Shown: piece by piece, positions 1 to 10,700 of the stretch | Layout of the letters: each line of letters opens with the position of its first letter | How positions within the stretch are numbered: the first letter of the stretch is position 1 | Source of the DNA: a virus | IMG/VR virus record: IMGVR_UViG_3300046804_002923 | Span: 1-46,057 of that record | DNA: 46,057 nucleotides | Strand: one strand, 5' to 3' | Notes under the pieces: model-generated | The model's input: the letters and a program-made list of their open reading frames with translations, nothing else | What the model was told of the DNA's origin: nothing | Database searches by the model: none | Made by a program: the position numbers and the translations under genes

Positions 1-1017
1 AACGATAGGATATTGGTATAAAATACCATTAATTTTAATTGTAATTTTATCTTTTAAATTATATTTCTTGATTGTTTGCCATACTACAGTATTTTCTATA
101 ATATTTTTATATGGTACTAAGATAGTATCAAAAATAGGTTGTGTATTTACTATAGTAACAATTTTATCTGTAGTATTGCTATTAGCATTAATAGATACTG
201 ATATAGGATTAAGATTTGGTATAGATATTTGTGTGGTGATATAACAGTCATATTGATTTTTTATAGTAAGTTCATATGTTCCAGGATATAGTATATTAGA
301 TAACTTATACGAATAAATATTATTAGTTGTATCTATATTATAAATATGATCTGTATTATAAAGATCTATAATAGTATTTTTAGATTGATCTTGTGTATGT
401 TTAAAAAATAAACCAAAGGGACCATTACCTGTAATATCAAAAGTTATACTCCCGGCACCATCATATATCTCTGGAGGTAATACCACTATATTATTTAGTA
501 CTATGTTGGATCTATTAATAATAATATTTTCAGCCCATATATCAGAACAACCATTATTATCTGTTACTCTAATTGTATATTGATCTGGTTGTAATTCATC
601 AAAAGTAACAATATTTGTGGATGATGATATAACATTTCCATTAGCAAAAAATACATAAGGACTTTGACCTCCGGTAATTTCTACTATAATTTTACCATCT
701 GATGCACAACTATACCTACTATGAGATACATTTGTAATCTCTAGTTGATTTGGCGATACTATATTAATCGTATATAAATTACTAGTAGCGTTTGATGATA
801 AACTTACTATTCTAAAGGTATATGTGCCATTAGATAAAAATGATACCAATGTACCATCTGCTGAAATATTAGATGTCGGTATATTATCTGACCAATCTAT
901 AGTATATGATATATAATCATCTTCTTCAGCTAGAGTAAATAATACTTGACTGATTCTAATACTACCATTAGAATCTCCAAAACATAAATTATTATTTTGT
1001 GAATATATAACTTGCAT
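1..1017 (-). CDS. Partial Ig-like/SprB-repeat-like tail or adhesin protein (3' end beyond window)
   Basis: An open minus-strand frame runs without a stop from an ATG at 1017 to the window edge, giving 339 codons, so the C-terminus is missing. The start lies 4 bases after the stop of the next gene upstream, which fits continuation of the tail operon. The visible protein is beta-rich, with repeated segments of about 90 residues ending in motifs such as YTIRVTDNNGCSD and YELTIKNQYDCY. These resemble SprB-type and other Ig-like adhesin repeats, each with a conserved NGC or YDC cysteine. No signal peptide or membrane segment is visible. By position it is a distal tail, fibre or host-binding component; the fold is inferred from repeat character only. 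Confidence 0.75.
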   Translation of the reverse strand, partial: MQVIYSQNNNLCFGDSNGSIRISQVLFTLAEEDDYISYTIDWSDNIPTSNISADGTLVSFLSNGTYTFRIVSLSSNATSNLYTINIVSPNQLEITNVSHSRYSCASDGKIIVEITGGQSPYVFFANGNVISSSTNIVTFDELQPDQYTIRVTDNNGCSDIWAENIIINRSNIVLNNIVVLPPEIYDGAGSITFDITGNGPFGLFFKHTQDQSKNTIIDLYNTDHIYNIDTTNNIYSYKLSNILYPGTYELTIKNQYDCYITTQISIPNLNPISVSINANSNTTDKIVTIVNTQPIFDTILVPYKNIIENTVVWQTIKKYNLKDKITIKINGILYQYPIV

Positions 1018-1021
1018 AATT

Positions 1022-2488
1022 TTATCTGCAACTAACTCTAACTTCTGTTATTTCGTATGATAGAGTTCCTTCTCTAGTTGATTTACTTTTTTGTAACCAT
1101 CCATTATATGGTCTTGTTTGGGTATTATGGTTTGTAATCACACACGCTTTTAAAGTAGGCAAATATTTTGTCTCGCATGATGTTATTGTTCCTCTAGTAT
1201 TAATAGTAACTTCTCTTGGTTCATCTCCTAATAATTGAATTACAGAGTTCTTCCTATTAGGAATAATAAATTCCTGATGTCTCATACCATACATTTTTTC
1301 ATCTACAGTACTTTCTAGAGTATAAATTCTTCCGTCTTTTTTTGAATCTGGACAATTTTCTATATCTTCTACTTCAAAACTAAAAGTAATTTCTCCAGAA
1401 ACAACCGATGTTGTTACGGTACTAGATATAATTTGTCTACATAAAGGTTTTGGAACATTACTAAGATCACACGGATCGTTCTTACAAATGCCAATAACTC
1501 CTATTATGGTTATTTCTGCTCCGTATGGAGTATTAATTATATCGTTTTTTAATTTATTAAATACAGTTATTGCATTAGTTAATCTCTCATTAGCCATGGT
1601 TTTATCACTTACTAATCCCATAGTTTGGGTTGATAATCCTCTTATTGTACCACTAACTGTTCCTCTCTTAATTTGAGTTATTAAATCTGTAGATCCCTCA
1701 TAAGTTACTTCTGTCCATGCCATAGGATTACAAGTACCACGACTCATATATAAATCAAATGTACATGACACGCCATTACTACCAATTTCTATATTTTTAG
1801 TATCTATCCACTTACTCCATCCACTATATTTAGATAACGGATTAACTCCCGTGGTGCATGGCGTCATGCTAGTTAATGCTGAGTATCTGTCGTTAAGAAT
1901 ACTTATTGCTTGAGCATTACCATTATAGCTTGGAACCCCACATATGTCTCTAGCAAAAGGCGTTATAGATATTCTACCACGAGCTTTTACGTATGATTTG
2001 GTAATGCTGGTACTTACAAAAGTTCCTGTGTCACCAATTTGATCTCCTCCTTCTAGAGTAATTTCTTCATTATAACTCAGTATATAATCTGCTGTAGTAA
2101 GACAATTTGATCTTAAAAATTCTGGATCTGCTTTTACAGCTTGCTGTCCATCAACAGTTTCCAGAGCTACAGTTATAGTATACTGAGATACAAATGGCTG
2201 ATCTGATCTACTAATATCTACTGAGCGTACTCTACCGTTACCATTTAAAAAATCACTTCCACCTTGACATCCTACTACTAGACTTATACAATTTTTTCCT
2301 ACTAATCCATTTAGGGCAGTAATTTGATTCACAATATCTTTACCAATAATGGATCCTGATAATGTAACTATTAAAAAACCACTTATAACATAATCTCCGC
2401 TTTTATTATACTCATATGAAGTACTAACATAAGGCGCTGGCCTTAATGGTTGTCCACCAATAGTAACAGAACTAGATAAGGTTGGCAT
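1022..2488 (-). CDS. Distal tail structural protein, paralogue of the adjacent upstream gene
   Basis: This 488-residue protein starts at an ATG 5 bases after the preceding stop codon, with no strong Shine-Dalgarno sequence, so translational coupling is likely. It is beta-rich, with scattered cysteines and no signal peptide or membrane segment. Its opening (PAPYVSTSYEYNKSGDYVISG, then a VTLSG strand) aligns with the neighbour at 2494-3996 (YAPYVNIGYEYYKTDTGEIIGG, then VTGVV). Both also share a central SYVK segment and a late segment of the type ISFxFE. The two therefore look like tandem duplicates. Position after tape measure and fibre suggests a distal tail or tail-tip role. I recognise no enzyme motif, and the exact role is unknown. 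Confidence 0.8.
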   Translation of the reverse strand: MPTLSSSVTIGGQPLRPAPYVSTSYEYNKSGDYVISGFLIVTLSGSIIGKDIVNQITALNGLVGKNCISLVVGCQGGSDFLNGNGRVRSVDISRSDQPFVSQYTITVALETVDGQQAVKADPEFLRSNCLTTADYILSYNEEITLEGGDQIGDTGTFVSTSITKSYVKARGRISITPFARDICGVPSYNGNAQAISILNDRYSALTSMTPCTTGVNPLSKYSGWSKWIDTKNIEIGSNGVSCTFDLYMSRGTCNPMAWTEVTYEGSTDLITQIKRGTVSGTIRGLSTQTMGLVSDKTMANERLTNAITVFNKLKNDIINTPYGAEITIIGVIGICKNDPCDLSNVPKPLCRQIISSTVTTSVVSGEITFSFEVEDIENCPDSKKDGRIYTLESTVDEKMYGMRHQEFIIPNRKNSVIQLLGDEPREVTINTRGTITSCETKYLPTLKACVITNHNTQTRPYNGWLQKSKSTREGTLSYEITEVRVSCR

Positions 2489-2493
2489 AATAT

Positions 2494-3996
2494 TTATGGA
2501 TTACATTTAATATAGTGTCGTTTTTCAGTATACGATGTTGAACTAGTATTTTTTGTATGTTCAATAAGTCGCCAATTATCAGGTTCACCTGGTAGTACTG
2601 GCGGAGAAGTGGGTTGTTTACATGTTGCTGGTAGTGTCACACATGATATAGACCCATTAGGATTGGTTCTAGAGGTTGTGATAATCATTTGCTCGGCAGA
2701 AAGACACATTAGATTTTGTATAAGAGTGCCTCTTCCTGGTAATACATGATATACTAATGATGGTGAAGCTTCTATCTTTTCTATAACAGTGTCTACTGAT
2801 CCTCCAGAACCATCGCAACCATCAGAACCATCAGAATTTTTTGGTCCCCACTCAAAAATAAAACTTATGATACCATCGGTATATTGTTTTGTGGTTGTGC
2901 TATTTTTAGGTATTAAACAATCTTTAGGATTGTTATTAGTATTATTGTCTGAATTTATATTATCAAGAAACGAGCATCCGCTAGAGGATGGCATACCTCC
3001 TGGCGGAGGTGTTGTTGTGGGACATGTAGTATTCTTGGCATCAAATGGTGTTCCAGTCCAGTAGATTAAATCTTTATACTGCTTTGCTATAATATTATAT
3101 GCACTATCAGCATTAGCGTATTTGCTTGCTGCGCAAACATCTGGTAATGTCACAATATCACTCCAAGGAACACTAACTAATCCTGTAACTGTGCCAGATG
3201 TTTTTCTTATTCTTTGTGGAGTAGTTTTAATATAAGTTACATTTTCTTCAAACTGTAAATCTACTAATGCTTTCGCCGTTGATGCAGGAGGTAAAAGTAT
3301 CATAGTGCATGTAAAAGTTACTGTTCCATTACCTAACTGTAATGATCTTGATTGTAAAAAAGGACGATAGCTATCATAGCTTCTTAATAGGGGATCGCTA
3401 TGTGCGCATGAATATATTCTTTTCATAACGGCCAGAGCCTTATCATTACCATTAGCTGTTATGCTCTTACAGAAATTTTCACATGTTACAGTTGTTGTGC
3501 TAGAAAATTTAACATAAGATTTGATTGCATTTGGAGAAAAAAATCCGCCATGACTCTCCTCGCCCATTTCTATTGATTGAGAACGAGAAACTTCTCTTAC
3601 ACAATCATCAGCAACAATATTTAAACTATTGTGTGGTATAGTATTTAGTGGACATTTGACTTCTATAGAAAATGCTCCTTGATTTACCCAGGATGGGTCT
3701 GATCCTTGATCGATAGTAACGTTCGTAACTTTACCTAGTTTACTCTCTGCGCCCGGAATCTGAATATTCACACATTCAATTTTTTGACCCAAATTGCTAA
3801 TAATTTTTAAACGACGCATTACTATAGAACCTGTTTGTGCTGAATCAGTATCTGGTATTGTAACAACTCCTGTAACAGTTAATATTTGTACTCCACCAAT
3901 AATTTCTCCCGTATCAGTTTTATAATATTCATATCCTATATTTACATACGGCGCATATGAATCATCCAGAACCGTTGATCCTATAATTATTAACAT
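2494..3996 (-). CDS. Distal tail structural protein, paralogue of the adjacent downstream gene
   Basis: The best start is the ATG at 3996, because AGGAG sits 6 bases upstream. A TTG two codons earlier is in frame but abuts the AGGAG, so it is unlikely. The product has about 500 residues, is beta-rich and soluble, and contains a cysteine- and proline-rich linker in its second half (near 2940-3040) with a run of Asn and Pro residues. It shares its N-terminal block and general plan with the 488-residue product of 1022-2488. It lies directly after the fibre gene with a 15-base gap. I infer a tail-tip or baseplate-like component; there is no recognisable catalytic motif. Confidence 0.8.
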   Translation of the reverse strand: MLIIIGSTVLDDSYAPYVNIGYEYYKTDTGEIIGGVQILTVTGVVTIPDTDSAQTGSIVMRRLKIISNLGQKIECVNIQIPGAESKLGKVTNVTIDQGSDPSWVNQGAFSIEVKCPLNTIPHNSLNIVADDCVREVSRSQSIEMGEESHGGFFSPNAIKSYVKFSSTTTVTCENFCKSITANGNDKALAVMKRIYSCAHSDPLLRSYDSYRPFLQSRSLQLGNGTVTFTCTMILLPPASTAKALVDLQFEENVTYIKTTPQRIRKTSGTVTGLVSVPWSDIVTLPDVCAASKYANADSAYNIIAKQYKDLIYWTGTPFDAKNTTCPTTTPPPGGMPSSSGCSFLDNINSDNNTNNNPKDCLIPKNSTTTKQYTDGIISFIFEWGPKNSDGSDGCDGSGGSVDTVIEKIEASPSLVYHVLPGRGTLIQNLMCLSAEQMIITTSRTNPNGSISCVTLPATCKQPTSPPVLPGEPDNWRLIEHTKNTSSTSYTEKRHYIKCNP

Positions 3997-4011
3997 CCTC
4001 AACTCCTATAT

Positions 4012-7000
4012 TTATTTACTAATCATTACAACATGCCATTGCGTAGAGTCAAAAACAACATGACAAGATAAGTCTCCTGATCCTTGTATGCCAGTACCTC
4101 CCAATGTACATATTGTAGATGCAGAGTATTCATCTATAATATCTATCTTTTCACCTGTTGGCATTGGAGATGTGTTGCGGATAAAAAATTCTCTACCGCC
4201 AACAAAATTACCGGTAGTTAGTGTTAGTGAATATGTTGATGTATTCGGATCAATGAGTTGTATTCTTTCACTATCGCTAGTCAAAATACCGCTTGTTAAA
4301 GCTGCTCCTGTCACTAATACACAACATCCGGTATAACATTTGGATGTCTTGATTGTATTGTCTTCTATTACCAACGGAACTCCACAACCTGTAGATTGTG
4401 AGTATGTAGAATACTCTATACCACTGCCTGCTAATTTAATAATATTATCTTCGATTACAAGTACAGATGCTATTCCTGTTGAAGTTGGATAGTTTTCATA
4501 TGTAATACCATTGCCTGTTGCATTAATCCTGAGATCTCCACTAATATCAACAGTAGCTGATGGCGTACCAAGATTTCCAAATTGCGTTGGACCATTAACT
4601 CTTACATAACCACTTTCTAAAGATAATAATAAACTATTAGTAAATGATGTTGGTAAAGCATTAGGATTATTAAAAAATCTAATTTTATTTAGTTCAAAAG
4701 ATGAGATTGGATAAGTTGTACCTAAAATATCTATATCATTAATATATAAACCACTATTATTAATAACGCATGTTGGCACATTATATCCATATGTAGAATA
4801 GTAAATGTCATCAGGACCATAAAAAGTAAAATTAGTTCCTGATGTAGTCATCAAATAATCCACATCACCAGATGCTACCATACCTATTCCAGTATAGTAT
4901 ATATTAATATTATTATTAACATTATTTAATGATATTTTATCATCTACTATAATTTTAGTATCAGTATTAGATCGTATTGTGGTGCCGCTACTTTCTATCA
5001 AAATAGATGGAGATCCTGCACCAGTAGCTTTAATATTTACAATACTTGGCGAAAAGATATCAACTCCAGTACTGTCTACTTCTACATAATGATTTCCATT
5101 GATTAGATATGCACCAGTAGAAGAAACCATTACGGTATTATTATTATTAATTAATTTAGCAGGAGATCCGGATATGGATATTCCGCTAGATGTGAATGTA
5201 GCATTATTTAGAGAGCCATACGATATATTAAGATTCCCATTAGAGCCAGAACCAGTTATATATGTGCCTGTGCTTGTTACAGATATTTGATTATTAGGTG
5301 CTGTTAAAATTCCATTATGAATAATACTTCCTGTAGATCCACTAATCTGAACAGTACCACTATTAGCAAAAAATACAGTATTGGTTCCTGTAAAAGAAAT
5401 ATTATTACCAATTACTAGATTATTATGACCACTTGTATATGAATTATTACCTATTAATAATCCTCCACTACCATACATTTCATTGCTATGTCCTAATAAA
5501 TATCCTGTAGATGATATAATAGCAGTATTACCTATACCCATAGCAAATATAGTCGCATCAAGTGATGTGCCAGATACACTATTAGTATTTCCAATAACTA
5601 TTGAACCATCAGATAGTACAAGATTTCCTTCTCCAACTGCTACTGAATAGTCTCCATGAACACCATTGAGATATCCACACGCAACAGCATATAGTCCACT
5701 AGAGCTATTATTTGTACCAATAATAGTTGAGTAATCTTCATTAACTATATTGGTATTACCAAAAATAGTAATTCCAAGATTACCGGAATTTTCGCATATA
5801 TTACTATTGCCAAAGATAGAGATATTATTACCAGAATATGATATTGAATTACCAAAAATATTATTATTAATACCTGTTCCAATAATATTCGAACCTAATA
5901 TTCTATTACCAGAATTCACTATTGTATTACCAATACCATAAATAATATTATTTCCACTATATGAATTATATCCTGTTATTAAACTATCTTTATCTAGTGA
6001 TAACACCCTCAATCCTGATGAGGTATTCAATACATTTACAAAAAATTGAGTTTTTTCTGAACCGTTGGTGGGTGTTATAATATCCATTCCAACCACAACA
6101 CCACTTCTACTTGTACCACTTGAATTCACAAAATTAAAAGATATTTGTTCTTTTAATCCACTAGAAAGTATTGCGGAATTTGTTAAATTAAAAGTTGTGT
6201 CTTGGTTGGTGAGAGTTGTATAAGCTAATGTACCAGAGTTGAGTATAGATAGATGATTATTATTATTGAGAGCAATATAAACTCTATTTGTACCTGTTGC
6301 ACTAACTCCTGATCCACCAATTACCCAAATATTAGATCCTGAAACAGAATGATCATAGCCTATAGCTCCTCCGAAAGTTCCCGATGCTATAGATGAACTG
6401 TTGCCTATAAGAACAGAATTTGTAGCACAAGCACTATTATAGTAGCCTAAGCATACATTATTACCCTCATTATCGGAAGCATTACCTATAATAATACCAT
6501 CTATATTTTGATTATTAAAGCCTAATGAAATACCACTAGAACTAAATATGGCAACATCTTCATTAGATCCATTATTAACAATTTCAAAATTTAAACTAGA
6601 TAATTCTGATCCATTTGTTGCGTCTTCTACTAAAGAATAAATTTTACCATACGATACTGGAGCATTGTTATCATTCAACCCAGAAAATAGTATTGCTCCT
6701 ATAATATCGTTGGTTGCTGCTCCACTAACAGAAGTATTTGATAGTGTAAGCTGAGGACCTATACCACTCTTGTAAATGGTTAATCCTTGATTATTATTAC
6801 TATTAATATCAATCTTATCTAGTGGATTGGAATTATCTATACCTATTCTATTAGTACTGCCATCAATAAAAAATAAATGGGTGGTACCACTACCTTCTAC
6901 TCTGAAGTCTTTATCTAGCGATTGCTCATTAAAAACTATTGTTTGTCCAGATGCTGGGATGATAACATCAGCGCTAACTAAATTACCGGTTCCTCCAATC

Positions 7001-7752
7001 AATAGTGATTTATTAGTATTTTCCCAAGATAAATCATTTACTCCACTAAAAGCGCTGTTATATTTAAATTGTATATTACCATCATTACCGTACGGATTTG
7101 TTGCGTCTTGTATAGGATCTAGCAATAACCAGCCAGTTTGAGAAGGAATAGACACTATCTGTAGGTAGTCTTTAAGAATAGAGATAGTTTTACTAGACTG
7201 TCCATCAATAGTTTCGGAGCCGCTAGGTATCAATGTAATTGCATTGGCTTGTTCATAGACATTACCAATAGTTTTATCTAATAAAAATCCCATAATAATA
7301 GGATCAACTTGTGATGTTATTCCTGGAAGAGTAACTTGCACACCAGTAACAGAAGCATCAATTATATATGTAGCCGGATTATAGGGTGCGCTAAAATTTG
7401 AAGATTTTTCTTCCACATTTATGAAGGATGTATTGACGCTGGTTTCGCCAACAATACTCTCGATATATTTAGTTCCAGAAGTAAATCCAACAGCATTATC
7501 ATTATTGGTAGATGATACTATACGTTCCCTTATTAACTGTGTAACACCACCCGATATGGTAATATATCCTATTCCAACTTCCCATTCAAAATTAGTGTCT
7601 TGTCTATATATATAGTAAGTAAATCTATTATTAGCCCCTATTGTGCTAGCAAATGTTTTAAATCCAGTAGTAGCACCACTAAGAACAAAATTTCCTGTTC
7701 CTGTTGTGGTGGATACTTCCTGAACTTTATTAGCATGATAAATAATTGTCAT
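4012..7752 (-). CDS. Tail fibre with YadA-like beta-roll repeats
   Basis: This 1246-residue protein starts at an ATG preceded by GAGGG and follows the tape measure by 10 bases. Residues 1-105 form a tail-fibre N-terminal domain of the type common in marine phages (VQEVSTTTGTGNFVLSGATT, then WEVGIGYIT and GTKYIESIV). The middle, roughly residues 440-850, is a long series of short repeats of the type IIGNxNSVSG and YSVAVGEGN. These resemble the left-handed beta-roll of YadA-type trimeric adhesin heads. Later repeats are rich in SSTG and ISGSG. The C-terminal 90 residues look like a globular tip ending FDSTQWHVVMISK. The likely role is trimeric host recognition at the virion surface. Confidence 0.88.
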   Translation of the reverse strand: MTIIYHANKVQEVSTTTGTGNFVLSGATTGFKTFASTIGANNRFTYYIYRQDTNFEWEVGIGYITISGGVTQLIRERIVSSTNNDNAVGFTSGTKYIESIVGETSVNTSFINVEEKSSNFSAPYNPATYIIDASVTGVQVTLPGITSQVDPIIMGFLLDKTIGNVYEQANAITLIPSGSETIDGQSSKTISILKDYLQIVSIPSQTGWLLLDPIQDATNPYGNDGNIQFKYNSAFSGVNDLSWENTNKSLLIGGTGNLVSADVIIPASGQTIVFNEQSLDKDFRVEGSGTTHLFFIDGSTNRIGIDNSNPLDKIDINSNNNQGLTIYKSGIGPQLTLSNTSVSGAATNDIIGAILFSGLNDNNAPVSYGKIYSLVEDATNGSELSSLNFEIVNNGSNEDVAIFSSSGISLGFNNQNIDGIIIGNASDNEGNNVCLGYYNSACATNSVLIGNSSSIASGTFGGAIGYDHSVSGSNIWVIGGSGVSATGTNRVYIALNNNNHLSILNSGTLAYTTLTNQDTTFNLTNSAILSSGLKEQISFNFVNSSGTSRSGVVVGMDIITPTNGSEKTQFFVNVLNTSSGLRVLSLDKDSLITGYNSYSGNNIIYGIGNTIVNSGNRILGSNIIGTGINNNIFGNSISYSGNNISIFGNSNICENSGNLGITIFGNTNIVNEDYSTIIGTNNSSSGLYAVACGYLNGVHGDYSVAVGEGNLVLSDGSIVIGNTNSVSGTSLDATIFAMGIGNTAIISSTGYLLGHSNEMYGSGGLLIGNNSYTSGHNNLVIGNNISFTGTNTVFFANSGTVQISGSTGSIIHNGILTAPNNQISVTSTGTYITGSGSNGNLNISYGSLNNATFTSSGISISGSPAKLINNNNTVMVSSTGAYLINGNHYVEVDSTGVDIFSPSIVNIKATGAGSPSILIESSGTTIRSNTDTKIIVDDKISLNNVNNNINIYYTGIGMVASGDVDYLMTTSGTNFTFYGPDDIYYSTYGYNVPTCVINNSGLYINDIDILGTTYPISSFELNKIRFFNNPNALPTSFTNSLLLSLESGYVRVNGPTQFGNLGTPSATVDISGDLRINATGNGITYENYPTSTGIASVLVIEDNIIKLAGSGIEYSTYSQSTGCGVPLVIEDNTIKTSKCYTGCCVLVTGAALTSGILTSDSERIQLIDPNTSTYSLTLTTGNFVGGREFFIRNTSPMPTGEKIDIIDEYSASTICTLGGTGIQGSGDLSCHVVFDSTQWHVVMISK
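5300..6560 (-). repeat. Coding repeats of the fibre beta-roll
   Basis: Within the fibre gene, degenerate 12- to 16-residue units encode IxGNxN or VxIGN-type steps such as IFGNSNICENSGNLGI and VIGNTNSVSG. The repetition is visible in protein but weak in DNA, where AT-rich synonymous codons vary. This pattern is expected for a solenoid of stacked beta-turns. Confidence 0.6.
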
Positions 7753-7762
7753 AAATCCCTCG

Positions 7763-10700
7763 TTATGTCGCTGTTAGATTAACTCTTAACCTACCATTTG
7801 TTGCATCATTTATAGCTCTAGTGATATCTGAATAAATTTGTGTTTTAAATTGCTGTAGTTCTTCGGCTATGCCTTCTCCACCATTAACTGTGACCGATAC
7901 TGTTACTGGTATACTTCCTGTAACTTGTAATCCAATAGACTGTGGAATATTACTAATAGACTTTTCAAAATTTTGTATAGCGGTATTAAATGTACTAATA
8001 CTGGATGTTAATCCTTCTGTTGATCCTCTCAATATTGATGCGGCAGCCGAGAGTCCTTGAGAAGCTGTTGAAATTCCATTTAGGTTATTTATTGCTCCTG
8101 ATAGGGACTGACCACCACTGATAAAGCTGTCAACAACAGATCTTAAACTTTCAACATATTGTGAGAACTTATTAAAAGCACTATCCAATCCGCTAGTATC
8201 CAAACTAATATTAGATACACCACCGGCACCACCCCCACTCATTTCGGCCATTCCACCGCCTTGAAACCTTTGTACCATACCACCAGATGCCATATAAGGC
8301 ATTTTATTGTCATTAATTGCTTGTAGTAATGATAAATTATTTTTGGTTGCTTTTCTATTGACAACAAATTCGCCAGGAGTTAACATAGCAGGAACAGTAT
8401 CGGTACCTCTTGGCTGGAAATTAATAAGTGAACCATTTTGTGCATATACTACACCACCACTTGCGAATCCGGCAGCTTGTCTACGTTGTTGTTGTTCGGA
8501 TAATGCTGCGTCTCGTCTTCCTTGTTTTGCACTTAATGATGCCTCTTTATTTCTATACAATTTATATTCATAATTAAATTTACCTCTCATTACTTTATAA
8601 TGAGCAATCGAATCCATATATTGAGAATAAATTCCTTTTCTACCATTGATACTTTTTTTCTCTTCCTCAGACATACTATCTCTTATAACTTTACCTTGTA
8701 CTGGTTTACTTTTGAATGCTTTTGGTGATGGTGGTGTTTGTTTTACAATAGGTGCCTGTGAAGGTCTTGGCATATCGTCTCTGGCGCCACCAGGATTTGC
8801 AACTTCTGGTTTTACTTTAAATTCATCTAAAATACTATCTGAGAATCCATCTTTAACTATACCAGCTGATAAAATATCTGACTTATATGAATCTCTAAGC
8901 ATTTTTAGTCTAGATACTGCTGTATTTATGTTAAATGTTTGCGCTCCTGCTCCTTCTGCTGTAGTAAATGTTGTACCACCAGTAGAGCGTATTGTTTGTT
9001 CTTTAGCTAGTTCTTTTAAGAAATCAACAGCATCTGTATATGATTCGCCAAAAATTTCTTTTGACCTTTTGATCAGTGCGGGATCTGTTCCTTGTTTACT
9101 TTCTTCAGTTTTATATTCCGCTCTTAATCTTTCAGCGTTTGCAATTTCCGTTAATAGTGCTGTTGATGCTGCTTTAACTCTTTCTTGATTTACATCTTTT
9201 GGATCAATTTTTTGTCCACCGCCAACAATACCACTAGTATTTCTAACATCAAATGCTGTTGCTCTTGCTCTAAAATTAGATGATGTAGATATTTTTGCAT
9301 CAGCAAATACTTTTTTAATTTCCTCCTCTGTTAGTCCGTCAGCACCACGATACTGAGCTACCCATAATGGTATATTGTCTAACCATGTATTTTCTCTTTC
9401 ATCATCTGGAACGTATTTACGTCCTGCTTTTTCTATTTCAGCTTTACGTTTTTCTGTTTCCTGTCTCCATTGCTCATACTCTTTTTTCCATTCTTCTGCC
9501 ATACCTTTGGCTTTTTCGATTTTTTCTTTTTGTTCCGGAGTAACTTGGTTTTCGCCTGTCTTTTTATAATAGAATGCTGGAGTTATAAATCTTGATTTGT
9601 CTGGTGGAACAGGACCGCTAAACCCTTGACCGGACTTAATTTTATCCCAACTATCCTTAATTGTTTTCCATAAATATTCTTTATATGTTAGTTCATCATA
9701 GTACTCTGGAGTAATCGGGGCTACTGGTTGAGACTTTGTTTCTGTAGTAGGAGATGGTGCTGTTGATTGAGTAGTATCTATGGATCCCACCAATTTTGGT
9801 TTGACCGCTTCTATACGAGCAGCTTCTCTTTTGGCAGCGTGATATTTTCTAGCATAGCCTATTGTAGAACCCACACTCTGTATAATAGTTTTAAATCTAT
9901 CAAAACTAAAAGCAGCTATTTGTTCCCCCTTAAGATTATTTAATTCATTGATTGATGATACCAACCCTGCCGGAGCATCAGTACCCACAGGAACAGTTTT
10001 TAGTGCTTTTCCTATTTTTTGAATTAATGGATATGGTCCCTTTGTAGGGTCTTGTCTATGTTTTTTAGCGCCTTTATCAGGATTAGCAAATGCTAGTAAT
10101 TGACTATTCAAAGATTCTATAGCTATCCAATCAATATCGGGTACAGAATCCGGCACCACAATACCGCCAGCAGCATATATAATACCTCCCTTCTGATATG
10201 ATTTGCTACCAACACTACTTCCGCTGTTGATAGCTTTTAATAAACCAAGATTCTGTTTAGTTGCTTTGGCATTTACAACAAACTCTCCCGGAGTAAGCAT
10301 TGCTGGTACGGTGTCTGTGCCACGAGATTCAAATGGAATCATTCTACCATTATTAGCATAAATTAATCCACCATATTGCCTTCTTTGTACCGGTAATGGT
10401 GGCGGACCTTTTCTTTGTGCTGTAAGCGGAGGAGGGCCGCTACGAGGTAGAGGTGGAGGAGTATTGATCGCACGTCTACTATCTTGTAGATCTTTAACTC
10501 TTTTATAGAAAGCATTAACATCAAAAATTCGACTATTACTACTATTTAGTGTTTGATTAAGAATATCACCAAGTAATTGTACTCCTATAGAGTCCAACAT
10601 ATCAACACTTTGCATCATTTGTGTTAAAAATTCTTCTCTAGCCATCCCCAATAATTGATCATATGAACTCTTAACGATACCAGCAGTCTTTAATGCATCA

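Noticed and set aside
8646-9188. 180-codon plus-strand frame inside the tape measure
   Set aside because: Antisense to a well-supported gene, with no ribosome-binding site or recognisable protein.
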